64,000 bases of DNA from Alentia gelatinosa. Its lineage: Eukaryota; Annelida; Polychaeta; Phyllodocida; Polynoidae. Under the pieces are notes generated by a model. It did no database searches, was not told the DNA's origin, and saw nothing but the letters and a program-made list of their open reading frames with translations. Positions 10,707 through 21,165 of the stretch are shown here, one piece after another. A program made the position numbers and the translations under genes. Within the stretch, counting starts at the first letter, position 1. Each line of letters opens with the position of its first letter. The stretch lies in the NCBI GenBank assembly GCA_950022655.1, contig OX465589.1, positions 27,916,970 through 27,980,969 of the forward strand, in the 5' to 3' direction.

Positions 10707-11250
10707 ATCGTAAAACTGGATGAGTTTTAGTCTTGGCCACCGTATGCGATGACTTGAGATTGGTGTAGTTATTTCTCAAGGCGAAGCCGAGTGAAATCCA
10801 TAACCAAAACTCCACTGCAGTTATTCAAATATTGATATCTAAAGGTGTGCAAATAGCGGAATCAGTTTAATATTAACAATCATAAGAAGATAATGATCAT
10901 TAAAATCGTTGTCAAGGCTCTATTTTGACGTCGCTAGGCGCGTTGCCCTGGTACTTGTAAGTGTCTACAAATCTGACGTCATGCTCGGAATTTATACTAT
11001 ACCCCTAGCAGTGGGTAGTATTCATAGACGTTCGGCCATATCCTACTATAAAACCTTTAAATGGGCACTATGAGCAGAACCGGAACCTTTTTTATAGTTG
11101 CTAAATTTCTGGTCGCTGATTGGTCAATTCTTTGGTCAAGTGATAACGATCCGTAGGCTCCTAGGAGCATACACAATCTGTATGCCTGTCAGCGTGGCAT
11201 ACGGAAATTCAATGTTAAGCCTATGGGATTTTTTATTGGGGTAGGATAAA
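10707..11250 (-). mobile_element. hairpin-ended element family 3, diverged copy
   Basis: It shares the ends of the copies at 47253 and 60831. The left part has ATCGTAAAACTGG and TTTTAGTCTTGGCCACCGTATG. The right part has the small hairpin TATGCC...GGCATACGG, AATGTTAAGCCTATGGGATT and the terminus GGGGTAGGATAAA. The middle (about 10830-11150) is unrelated to those copies and contains a CCCCTAGCAGTGGGTAGTAT motif like that of family 1. The left hairpin is degenerate, but its apex AAGGCGAAGCCGAGTGAAA is recognisable and is the reverse complement of the apex of the other two copies. Confidence 0.65.
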
Positions 11251-11261
11251 TCTTATAATCT

Positions 11262-11920
11262 GCCTGGTACAAAGCAACGCTTTCTATGCTACTACTGCAA
11301 CCAGGGGTAAAGCAACAATTCATATGTTACTACTGTGGCCCGGTGCAAAGCAACAATTCATATGCTACTATTGCAACCAGGTGCAAAGCAACACTTCATA
11401 TACTACTACTGCGGCTCGGCGCAAAGCAAAACTACGTTTGCAACTACTGCATCCAGGTGCAAAGCGTCACTTCATATACTACTACTATAGCCAGGGCCAA
11501 AGACACAATTCATATACTACTACTGCGGCCCGGTGCAATGCAGCTCTTCATACGCTACTACTGCTTCCAGGTGCAAAATGACACTTCATATGCTACTATT
11601 GAATCAAGGTACAAAGCGATGCGTCGCATGTTACTAGTGCATCCTGGTGCAAAGCATCACTTCATATGCTGCTAAAGCCTGGTGCAATGTATCTAGTTAT
11701 ATACAAGTACTACAACCTGTTACAAAGCAGACCTCCACAAGGGAACACCTCATATGTTACGACTTCAGTCTACAAAAACGCACTTAATATGCTACTACTT
11801 CAGCTGGGTACAAAGCAACACTCTATATGCTACTACTACATCTTGGTACAAAGCACTCGTTTTTATACTGCTACAGCACCACACAGACATCTACTACAGC
11901 CTGGTACAAAGCAGCACTTC
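11262..11920. repeat. 38-bp minisatellite, about 16 diverged units
   Basis: Units of 38 bp carry CTACTACTGC, an AGGTGCAAAGCA word and CTTCATATG in constant spacing. The period shows as 38-bp offsets from 11286. The open frames here encode a repeating CYYC...VQSNTSY pattern, which is a by-product of the repeat because 38 is not a multiple of three. Confidence 0.85.
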
Positions 11921-12151
11921 TCACACGCATATTCAACAAATTCGCCAAACACAAACGTTCAATTATTTATCCTACGGTGTGACCATCTTTACAAGTGTTC
12001 TATTTTGTGCACGGGAGTGGTTTTGGTGCCGAACCTGCTGAGGCCTTTAACCTTTACAGCGCCGTACAGGACAGGCCACAAGTGGTCACGGGCTCGGTAC
12101 AATGCCGCGGTGCGAGGCCCGCGAGCCACAGCGTGCCACAATTACCCGACT

Positions 12152-12486
12152 GCCGGTGTGCTGCAATGAGATGTTACCCAGCGATAACACGTTATTATCG
12201 CCCACTAGTATCTGATGCACATGCTCGCGCATGCGCAGTTTTGAAGTTCACGATTGGAGAGTGAAAGATTTGCCGAAATTTAGCATATTACGACATATCA
12301 CGACATATAATTCTCGCGGTGAAATACTATTCTTTTCATTTATTTACATCAAAATCACATCAAAATAGTAGGATGTCCAATAGTCCGTGATATCTGAACG
12401 GAAGAATATGTCCAGACGCATGCCGGTATTGAGTGGGCGATAATAACGGGTTATCGCAGGGTAACAAATTATCGCAGCACACCGGC
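12152..12486. mobile_element. 335-bp TIR element with GATAA-rich ends
   Basis: TIRs of about 54 bp are present: GCCGGTGTGCTGC begins at 12152 and its inverse ends at 12486. Both arms then share GTTACCC.GCGATAAC and CGTTATTATCGCCCAC. Within each arm GCGATAAC/GTTATTATCGC forms a smaller palindrome. It is non-coding. No convincing target duplication was found, so the superfamily is unassigned. Confidence 0.75.
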
Positions 12487-12739
12487 TGATATACAATTGT
12501 ACGGTGTAAATATTCTTCAACGTTCTATATCTATAGCTATATACGTATAAAAAGCATATGTATGACGTTCCGAAAATATAGTTTCAATAAGTATAATGCG
12601 AACTTGATGCGAACTGGAGGATAAAGATTTTATCAACATGAATAATTTTAATATAAAATTCAGAGTCATGGCATGATTAGTTAAAAGCTGTATATATAGT
12701 GATCTGATTGTTCATCGGTGTGGGTAAGTGGGTTCAAAT

Positions 12740-13249
12740 CTTTATTATATACCTGTGCCAGTATGTTACACAAATACCAACCCCTGCTATGGTATTGGTA
12801 TCAAATATATACCGTCACAGTATGGTGGTATAAAATTATGTACCACCCTACTTTGAATACAAATTCTGATTGGCTGAAAGGAAGTGCTGGCAGTGACTTG
12901 CACAAGGATCACAGGAGTTTAAGAGAAAAAAAAGAGTAAAAAAATGTGCTTGGAGCATATATTCTGTGCTTGACTTTCACTAAGATGTCAAGAGATATAC
13001 CAGCACACTTTGATCGAATCCAGCTTGGACGTTGTCATATTTTCTTATGTAATTCATCAAATACTTATATTTGTAAGGTATATGATAAAATAAAAATGTA
13101 TTACCTTACTGGTACATACTCACATACCTTGTTTCTCACATACCTTGATGAAAATATTCCACTCGCTCTGCGAGCTCGTGGAATATTTTTATTCGTGGTA
13201 TGTGGTATGTGAGTATGTACCAGTAAGGTGTATACATTTTATCTTAGTA
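12740..13249 (+). mobile_element. hairpin-ended element family 1, copy 2
   Basis: Full-length copy in opposite orientation to 330-848. The terminus is TTTATTATATACCT at about 12740. The internal block is collinear with copy 1, including CCACCCTACTTTGAATAC and TGTGCTTGACTTTCAC. The terminal hairpin is at about 13082-13249 with arms CCTTACTGGTACATACTCACATACC and inverse. The apex (about 13163-13184) is CCACTCGCTCTGCGAGCTCG, more complete than in copy 1. No coding capacity. Confidence 0.75.
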
Positions 13250-13760
13250 CCGAGCGTCTGTATGGGCTGGTGAAGAGAGGGCGCCACTCAGTGCCTGGAT
13301 GGTGCCTCCCGCCTCCGAGAGAGGGCTTTTCAGTTCTCCTCATATAAATATTTGCCAAATTTCAATTAGCCTCAATTCACTAACTAACACTTAATTCATG
13401 TCACAGAAGGGTAGAACATGGAGAATATTTGCTATACTTCAGTGGAGAGGAAAACGACCTTTTATCTTTAATCTAACGCTTGCAAGATGGAGAATGTCAA
13501 CAATGCCTTCCTGTTTGCGTCTGTTTTGACGCATGCGTAATATAAAAGTTGGTGCGTCTGTGTACATATAAAAGGTCCTGTCTTTTTACCACTCTCTGCA
13601 CCTAGGGGACACGACAGTTTATTTCATTTGCCAGATACCAACCAAGTCCGTGTTTTATGGTCAATACAATCTTATATCACCAATTTATATTTGCTTAATA
13701 CAAAAAAAAGAAAAAAGAAGTCAGAATTCAATATTTTTTAAGGTGTCGAGGGGAAAAGTA
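13250..13760. other. no supported gene; TATA-like words
   Basis: TATAAAAG occurs at 13567-13574 after another ATATAAAAG near 13541, but no good initiator or coding exon follows. I do not call a promoter. Confidence 0.3.
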
Positions 13761-14850
13761 CACTGTAAAAAATTTCCCGTGAATTTTACGGTATTTCCCA
13801 GGCAACTGGGGTGCCAGGGAAATACCGTAAATTGTACGGGTGACCGTAATATATTTTTGACCGTAAATTATAACTGTCCTAGACTGTATTTTCCTAAAGG
13901 TTTAAACCTGTAATATATTTCAGACCATGAATTTTCACTGTAATAAACGGTATTTTGAAAACGGTTCAGACCTATAAATACAGAGGAGCAAAGCTGTATG
14001 AAATATACTATATGCACAGCCCTTTGTTATACATATACCAGAAATCTTGTTATTGAGGTTCTTGAGAATTGTTATATGTAGAGGGCAGAATTTCTGAAAT
14101 TTCAAACCTCCAACCCCTCCTCCCAAACTTTTATGATCAAAGAAAGAGCATATGCAGAATTTCCTAAATCCTTGACCATCCAATCCCCCCCCCCCTCAGT
14201 GCACATGGCATTTTATGAATGGCCCCTAGGAGACTATGAATATAAAAGTGAATACTTTTTATTGATTACCATCATATATTCTCTATCGGCCTATTGGCTT
14301 ATCAGTACTATTAATAATTATTATCAATGATATTTCAACATTCAAGTTTTTCAACTCTAATGTTATTAGTTCAAACTATTTTACAGGAATACTCATCAGA
14401 ATCTGAAAGTACAAGGCTGCATTTGATAGAGTAGGATGAAGTCAATCCTACATATGTTTTAGAAATGTCCTATGAAAGTGGTGTCTAATCCCCTTTATGA
14501 TATTGATGTCATGACAACTTGAGAATAAATATGCTCTAAATGGCAGGAACTTCACAGGAGATCGATGAATATCTATTACACATTTTGATGAAGTTAACTC
14601 TTGCATTTTATTCTCCACTTTGATTTGTTGCTGATATTGGAGTTAATCTAAGTGTATCTAATATGTCCATATTTACAGATTTATACTGTAAACTGACCGT
14701 AGATTGGGTGGATAACAGTCCTGAATATTTTTACAGTTGAATACCGTTTTTTTTCAAATATACGGTATGGAACTGTGGATAAGATTACAGTGATATACCG
14801 TCCATGTTTACGGTAGTATACTGTATATTTTACGGAAATTTTTTACAGTG
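13761..14850. mobile_element. 1.09-kb TIR element with CACTG ends
   Basis: The perfect 17-bp TIR CACTGTAAAAAATTTCC begins at 13761 and its inverse ends at 14850. TA stands on both outer sides. The subterminal regions on both sides are packed with TTTACGGT/ACCGTAAA words, probable transposase-binding repeats. No transposase is encoded. CACTG ends suggest a CMC (EnSpm/Chapaev) type non-autonomous element; TA flanks would also allow a Tc1/mariner relative. Confidence 0.8.
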
Positions 14851-15571
14851 TATAGAATGTTTACCCTTGCAACGGTTGCGACACAGCCTGAACATACCTT
14901 TCGATTTTTCCTGAATTTGGACTGGGACCGAATTACCTGAATCAGTACATGTTTTTGTAACTTTACCGTTTACATCCGATATTGAATTCATACCTTATAA
15001 ACGGGAATAACCAAATTCAGGTTTCACTTTAACTGCATCGACCCGGTATTGCTCTCATCATCGCCATCTCGTTTTCAAATTCACTGACCTGGGGTCTGTT
15101 TAACATCGGACGGACGAGAGTTTGAAAGCTCATACGGTGGTCGTCCAGCCAGTCTCGTTCAACATGTCTCTCGCTCGTCCAGGGGCGAGCCCCATACGAT
15201 ACGAGAGAGCTGCCATGAGAAAGTCTCGTTCAACAACAACCTCGTCCAAAGGAGAAATCTCGTCCACACTCTCCTACATCGTCTCAAAGGCTCGCAAACG
15301 GACGACACCCCAAAGGGGTGTCTTAGCTGAAACTGAAGCATGTGATAGTGGACTTTGCAAGAGACTGCGATACGGTCTGACACACTCTGACACGCCCCAA
15401 CATGGCCTGGAGGCATCACCACACTATAGTTTATTTATTGTGACCATGATGCCTAGAGGCATCATTGTTCAAATATTTACAAAAATGTTTTAAGAAAGTA
15501 AAAATAGAGCAATGTTCATGCATTTTTTACAGAATGTAGATAAGATAGTTTTAGTATTTCAATACCCCCCT

Positions 15572-16531
15572 CACTCACCCCCACCAGTCCTGACTCACCA
15601 GTCCTCACTTACCAGTCCTCACTCACCAGTCCTCACTCACAAGTCCTCGGTCAGAAGTCCTCGGTCAGAAGTCTACACTCACCAGTATGCACTCATCAGT
15701 CCTCACTCTCCAGTCCTCACTCACTAGTCCTCACCCACCAGTCCTGACTCACCAGTCCTCACTTACCAGTCCTCACTCACCAGTCCTCACTCAACAGTCC
15801 TCACTCACCAGTCTTCACTTACCAGTCCTCACTCACAAGTCCTCACTCACCAGTCCTCACTCACAATTCCTCGGTCAGAAGTCTACACTCACCAGTATGC
15901 ACTCATCAGTCCTCACTCTCCAGTCGTCACTAACCAGTCCTTGCTCACCAGTCCTCATTCACCAGTCCTCACTCACCAGCCCTCACCAACCAGTCTTCAC
16001 TCACCAGTATGCACTTATCAGTCCTCACTCACCAGTCCTGGCTCAACAGTCCTCACTCACCAGTACTCACTCACCAGTCTACACTCAAAAGTCCTCACTT
16101 AACACTATTCACTCACCAGTACCCACCAGTTCTCACTAACAAGTCCCCACTCAACAATCCTTACTGACCAGATCACACGAAACAGTCCTTATTCAACAGT
16201 ACTCACCAGTATCCACCAGTATCCACCAGTATCCACCAGTGCTCACTCAACAGTCCTCACTCAACAGTCCTTATTTAACAGTACTCACTCACCAGTATCC
16301 ACCAGTTCTCACTCAACAGTCCTCACTCAACAGTCATAACTGGACAGTTCTTATCTAACAGTACTCACTCACCAGAATCCAGCAGCTGTCTCTCACCAGT
16401 CCACATTTAACAGTCTTCACTCACCAGTCTGCACTCCCCAGTCCTCAATCACTAGTTCGCCCTCATCAGTCCTCACTCAACAGTTCTCACTCAACAATGT
16501 GCACTCAACAGTCCTCAACCACAGACTTCAC
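15572..16531. repeat. 14-bp minisatellite CAGTCCTCACTCAC
   Basis: About 65 imperfect 14-bp units with 8- to 10-bp truncated variants (for example CAGTATCCAC). The array resumes at 16750-16800 after the inserted MITE. The open frames across it (Ser/Pro/His/Thr repeats) are by-products. Confidence 0.9.
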
Positions 16532-16749
16532 TTAAAGGGGGTGTTCCACTGAACCGACGGAAACCGATTCCGTAGCCAGACAATCGCCGATTATTATCGG
16601 ATGCCCTAGAATTTCTCAAATCTTTGAAAATGGTCATTTATTAAACTATTATTATCAGAATTGAATGAATTACAATACGCGAGCTTCCTCTTAAGGGTCC
16701 AGGAACAATTGATCGGGTGAGAAATCGGCCTGGTGGATTCACCCCTTAA
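16532..16749 (+). mobile_element. TTAA-flanked MITE, copy 2, inside the 14-bp array
   Basis: TTAA at 16532-16535 and 16746-16749 flank a 210-bp copy of the family at 1955. The TIRs are AGGGGGTGTTCC and the inverse GGATTCACCCCT. Array units continue on both sides, and joining the flanks through one TTAA gives a normal-looking array unit (TCACTTAA...), so the insertion site and single TTAA duplication are clear. Confidence 0.9.
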
Positions 16750-16829
16750 TAGTACTCACCAGTTCTCACTCACCAGCACTCAATTACCAGTACTTACCAA
16801 TACTTACTAGGATAGAACATGGCAAAGGG

Positions 16830-17110
16830 GTTTAAGTAGTAAAGGTAATATAATGTAGGGGGTAGAATGGTAACGCGGTAACCTGGTTATATAGCAAATT
16901 GGGTAATGGGGTTAGAATGGTAATGCGATTGGAATGGTAATGTGGTATTGGTGTTAGAACGGTAATGCTGTACAATATCATGGTAATGGTAACGCTAATA
17001 ACATGATGGCGGGGTTAGAATTGTAATGTAGTAAGAACATTATCAAGGTAATGGGGTTAGAAAGGTAACACAATAATCGTACCACAGTAAAATTAACGAG
17101 TTGCGGAGGT
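16830..17110. repeat. degenerate GGTAATGGGGTTAGAA tandem region
   Basis: Repeats of GGGGTTAGAATGGTAATG recur at irregular 20-40 bp spacing. It sits between the 14-bp array and the CTACATC array inside the 15091-18379 element. Confidence 0.7.
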
Positions 17111-17198
17111 GTAACATATAATTGCGGAAGAGTTACGGAAGACTAACATACGGATAACGGAAAGGTTGCGGAAACGTTACGAAAGCCGTGAGCATATA

Positions 17199-17862
17199 TC
17201 CTACATCCCCACATCCTACATCCTACATCCTACATCACTACATCCTACATCACTACATCACTACATCCTACATCACTACATCCTACATCCTACATCCCTA
17301 CATATCCACATCCATACATCCTACATCACTACATCCCAACATCCCCACATCCCCACATCCCTACATCCTACATCACTACATCACTACATCCTACATCACT
17401 ACATCCTACATCACTACATCCTACATCACTACATCCTACATCACTACATCACTACATCCTACATCACTACATTCTACAACACTACATCCTACATCCTACA
17501 TCCCACATCCCTACATCCTAAATCTCTACATCCTACATCCCTACATCACTACATCCTACATCCCAACATCACTACATCCTACATCCCTACATCCTATATC
17601 CCTACATTCCTACATCGCTACATCCCAACATCCCCACATCCCTACATCCTACATCACTACATCACTACATCATACAGCACTACATCCAACATTACTACAT
17701 CCTACATCCCTACATCCTACATCCCCACATCCTACATCTCTACATCCTACATCCCTACATCCTATATCCCTACATCCCTACATCCTACATCCCTACATCC
17801 CACATCCCTACATCCCTACATCCTACATCACTACATCACTACATTCTACATCACTACATCCT
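17199..17862. repeat. CTACATCC/CTACATCA 7-8 bp minisatellite
   Basis: About 85 short units (CTACATC plus an optional A or C) run without interruption. The 230-codon open frames reading Thr-Ser-Tyr-Ile repeats are purely a result of the array. Confidence 0.9.
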
Positions 17863-18380
17863 ATTGAGTGAAGACTATTGCAACCTCAACACACCCTCTC
17901 CACGTAAGTCATCTTCACCTTTGTCTCTCTTGAAAAAAAAAACCAATTGTTAGTTGTGTCACTCTCGTTATATAAATCTGGTTTTTTTAAGAAATAATAA
18001 TCATCAGTTGCGAATTCTGAGAAGCAATTGTCATATATTCAGCAACGTAGAAATAACTACACTGGAAGAGGTTTGTCAGTTTGGGGGAGTCTGTTTTGCA
18101 GTCTGTTTTGCCTTTCGAAATGGTCCCGGAAGTTGATATTTGGTGCGGGATGCGTCCACTCACTGGTCCCCTGCCTGACACGGTACCCTCCAGCGGACGA
18201 CCTCTCGTATTGAGTCATATAGGTCAAACGTAAGAGAATCTGTACTAGAGATAGGCCCTCCTCTGGACGACATGCCTTATTAAACCACATTGGACGAGAA
18301 TCGCCCAGAACCTCGTCCCTCGCCTTATATCTCGTATCGTCCAGGTACAGTCTCCCTCGTCTGATGTTAAACAGACCCCT

Positions 18381-18937
18381 GGGCCCTGTTTTATTTTTCG
18401 CCCGAGGAGGCTTGAAATGCCCAGGGAGAGGTCCTAGGAGAGTTTGGGTTCGATATTTCAAATTTCGTTTTATTTTCAATCCTCGGGCCGGGAGAGCTCC
18501 TGAAAAGTGTCCTGCAGCTCTCCTGGCGGGCGACACGTCTAGGGGTATCATGGGTGGTTCAAAATAACAAATACAAGCTATTTAATTCATTTGAACTATC
18601 GGAAATATATTTATTATGATTTTGATAAAAACTGGAGATCTCAGATGGAGAATTACTGTGTTATTTAATTAGATTTACATACATTCATAAATGATGAAAT
18701 TAGTTCCCAAAAATAACACTATGTGCCACCACCTCCAGTATACACAGCCTCTCTTTCAAGTCTCCTCAAAAGTGTCCTACAGGTTTATTTCGTCCTGGGG
18801 CTCTCTCAAAGGAGACTACGGCCGAGGATTTGGTAAATCGAACGAGATTGAGGAGATCTCCTAAAAAATATATTCAATGGAGCTATCCCTCGTGGGGACT
18901 CTCCTCGCCAAGGAGAGTTGAAAATAAAACAGGGCCC
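18381..18937 (+). mobile_element. 557-bp TIR element, GGGCCCTGTTTTATTTTC ends, copy 1
   Basis: The terminal GGGCCCTGTTTTATTTTC at left and its inverse at right are followed inside by ragged long inverted repeats of CTCCTGG/GGAGAG words. The middle (18560-18720) is AT-rich. The element starts one base after the TIR of the 15091-18379 element ends. A copy in opposite orientation is at 26845-27471. No transposase is encoded, and the target duplication is not clear in either copy. Confidence 0.75.
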
Positions 18938-19370
18938 CGGATTGTCTCCCAGCCGTGTTCTCGTTCATTGTACCCAGCTACACAACCTGTTCTCCGCTTA
19001 TAGATCGAACTTTTCTTGATGGAATCAGGTGAACCTTCTCTGAATTATTTGAACAAGAACATTCATCTTTAGAATTGTATATTCAGCAAACACCTAACAG
19101 TTTGTCTGTACTAACCGACTTCTTTGAGACATTCGTCATTTCTTTGTCAGACATGTATTTTATTTTGTAATTCAGATTAACATAAGCAAAACCATAAGTC
19201 TTCACACTTGAATACCTCTCCGAAACCCAAAATAACTCGGTCAATCTTGTCGCATTTCTATCGGAGTCCCTGATCATATTCCACCAGACCTTTTTCTGTA
19301 TGAGTAGACTTCTTATCAATGAACTATGAGATATGATCTTAATAATGGATTCAGAGAATAAAATCTCAAC
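18938..19370. other. no recognisable feature
   Basis: Unique sequence with no supported exon or repeat. Confidence 0.4.
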
Positions 19371-19749
19371 TTAAGGCCACTCCAAAAAAACAACTTGTTT
19401 CTCATCACCAAGCTATGACAAATATGAAGAGGGGGCTTTTCTTTTTTTGCTATATCAAAGATGGCTTTTGAAGTGTCATAAAATGGGCCTCAGACATACA
19501 GTACGCGTTTACAAGTGGCCACTTTAGCTGGGATCGGAGGGTGTCCGCTTATGCGGGGTTTCCAGATTTTTACTGGATATACATTTAATGCAACCCTGAC
19601 ATCAGGAGCTTTAATTTGATACTAAATACTCATACCTTTCATAATTTCTATCAAGGTTCATCTATTTAAAGAAAAAAAAAATCTTCTAAAATCGTTTTTT
19701 CTGATGCGCGCGGTGATGAGAAACAAGGTTTTTGTTTGAGTGGCCTAAA
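19371..19749. mobile_element. 371-bp MITE with long TIRs, TTAA-like flanks
   Basis: TIRs of about 34 bp: GGCCACTCCAAAAAAAC...TTGTTTCTCATCACC from 19375, and the inverse ending at 19745. The left flank is TTAA (19371-19374) and the right flank TAAA (19746-19749), consistent with a TTAA duplication bearing one mutation. Kolobok- or piggyBac-type mobilisation is possible. An internal GTGTCCGCTTATGCGGGG near 19548 resembles a pogo/Tc1-like end and may be a nested fragment. Confidence 0.65.
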
Positions 19750-21003
19750 TTTTCCTTTTTCTATGCAGGAGAGATGGCCATGGCACCCTTGGTGAGTGTG
19801 GTAAGTTTGGTGGTGGCCGCGTCATACACTTGAAACCTTATCGCACCCTCTCAACATCTTGTTCTGGATTCCTGAGGTGTACCTGACTGCCTCTTGGCCC
19901 GCCCTCTGCAGTCGCCCTCGTCTGAGTGTTAATAGAAAACAAGTGAATTATTGACAAAGATAAAAAACGATGAAATAAGTTATCGGGCATTTTTGTTAAA
20001 CCAATTGTTTATGTTCTCCTCGAAAACGTGATTGTTCTTAAAATCAAGTTCTTAACAAGCATTGGCCAGTCGTTCTTCCATGCGGTCTTTTCGACCAAAA
20101 ATACAAGCATTCCATCACCATTTTGTTTCTTACATACAATGTTACTTGTTGTATATAAAATAAATCAAACATAGAGCAAGGGAAGAAATGTCACAACAAA
20201 AATACAGCAATACATTGAATAGAAACCTTTGAGATAAAATACATATCCACAGTTTCCTTTTGTTACAGCTCTCAAGAAAACATAGGTTCCTAATAATTTT
20301 GCTTTATTTCAAGAAATATCTTGATATATGGAGGGATGGCAAAGCAAATTTGATTAGCTAAAAGGACCCCTGTATATTGTAGGCGGGCCTTCTTCGTCTG
20401 TTATACCTTTACTGTAAAGACAACCAACGGGAAAACGAAAACCCACTCACATAAACCCCCGCCTTCTCCATTGGGCTCATCAAATGGTCGGCTACGTCGA
20501 ATCACCGCCTTCCGTCTCCCGGGAAATTGACGCCGTCTTTGATGAGGTCCGGACGAGATATCCATTGGGGAGAGGGTTGTTTGTAATGACTGTCTTTGTA
20601 AATGTTTTAATGCTGCTCAGCGGAGAAGGAAGCCCAGATTAAGACGCCTGTCTTTGAGCAGAGCCCACACTATCTGTGGTCTGTGTTCTGCCTCAGCACC
20701 CGCTACTTCTCCCAACGTTGTTTCCGTGCGCTTGGCCACCACCAGCTGGTATCCTTTAGTATAGGAAATGGAATCCAAAAGCCGCACTCATTACCGCACA
20801 TCTGTGATTTATCTAATAATCTAGTGACAAGAGCGATTATGAAAGGATCAAAAGACCAAGATGCAACAAAAGTATTCTACATGTGTCGTACCGCATATGA
20901 AAAGAAATAATAACAATTTGTATGAATTAATCACTTCAAAACGATCATAAAGACAGTGAAGAGAGAACATATATATGCGTGTATTAGCGTAACATTCCCG
21001 TAA
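19750..21003. other. no supported gene
   Basis: Mixed-composition sequence. ORF 20683-20910 has no domain and no splice context. No TIR pair was found. Confidence 0.35.
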
Positions 21004-21004
21004 A

Positions 21005-21108
21005 GGGGGGCGTCCACTAAACACGACAATGGCTTTCCGACAAGGTCCACGACAGGTCTACGATTGGAAAGCGTGTCGTAGCCTTGTCGTGGTTGGTGGA
21101 CGTACCCT
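21005..21108. mobile_element. ~104-bp MITE, GGCGTCCAC-type ends
   Basis: The left end GGGGGGCGTCCACTAAACAC and the inverse of the right end (AGGGTACGTCCACCAACCAC) agree at most positions over 25 bp. The ends resemble those of the element at 58477. It lies just downstream of the LINE coding remnant on the minus strand. The target duplication is not resolved. Confidence 0.5.
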
Positions 21109-21165
21109 CTTACTCCTAAACCCCACACAGACATATAAGTACACATTGCAGGGTGCCGTACATTG

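Larger units (their letters stand above)
15091..18379. mobile_element. 3.3-kb TIR element filled with satellite arrays
   Basis: GGGGTCTGTTTAACATC at 15091 is matched by its inverse ending at 18379, with GACG continuing inside. CTG directly flanks the inner GGGTCTG...CAGACCC version on both sides, a possible 3-bp target duplication. For about 200 bp inside each end the word CTCGTCCA or ACGAGA recurs many times, as in the subterminal repeats of CACTA- and hAT-type elements. The interior has no transposase. It holds a 14-bp minisatellite, a nested TTAA MITE, a GGTAATGGGG-type array and a CTACATC array. Superfamily unassigned. Confidence 0.7.

Noticed and set aside
11286..12169. Cys/Tyr repeat protein CYYC...QSNTSY
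   Set aside because: It is the 38-bp minisatellite read in different frames; the period is not divisible by three.
15512..16139. 150-codon Ser/Pro/His-rich open frames
   Set aside because: They lie entirely inside the 14-bp minisatellite; the amino acid repeats follow from the DNA repeat.
15572..17862. CRISPR-like array
   Set aside because: Units are contiguous 7-14 bp repeats without unique spacers, in a eukaryotic context. The 34-bp and 63/64-bp arrays elsewhere also have no variable spacers.
17166..17871. 230-codon Thr-Ser-Tyr-Ile repeat proteins
   Set aside because: Open in more than one frame because of the CTACATC array; no start context or domain.
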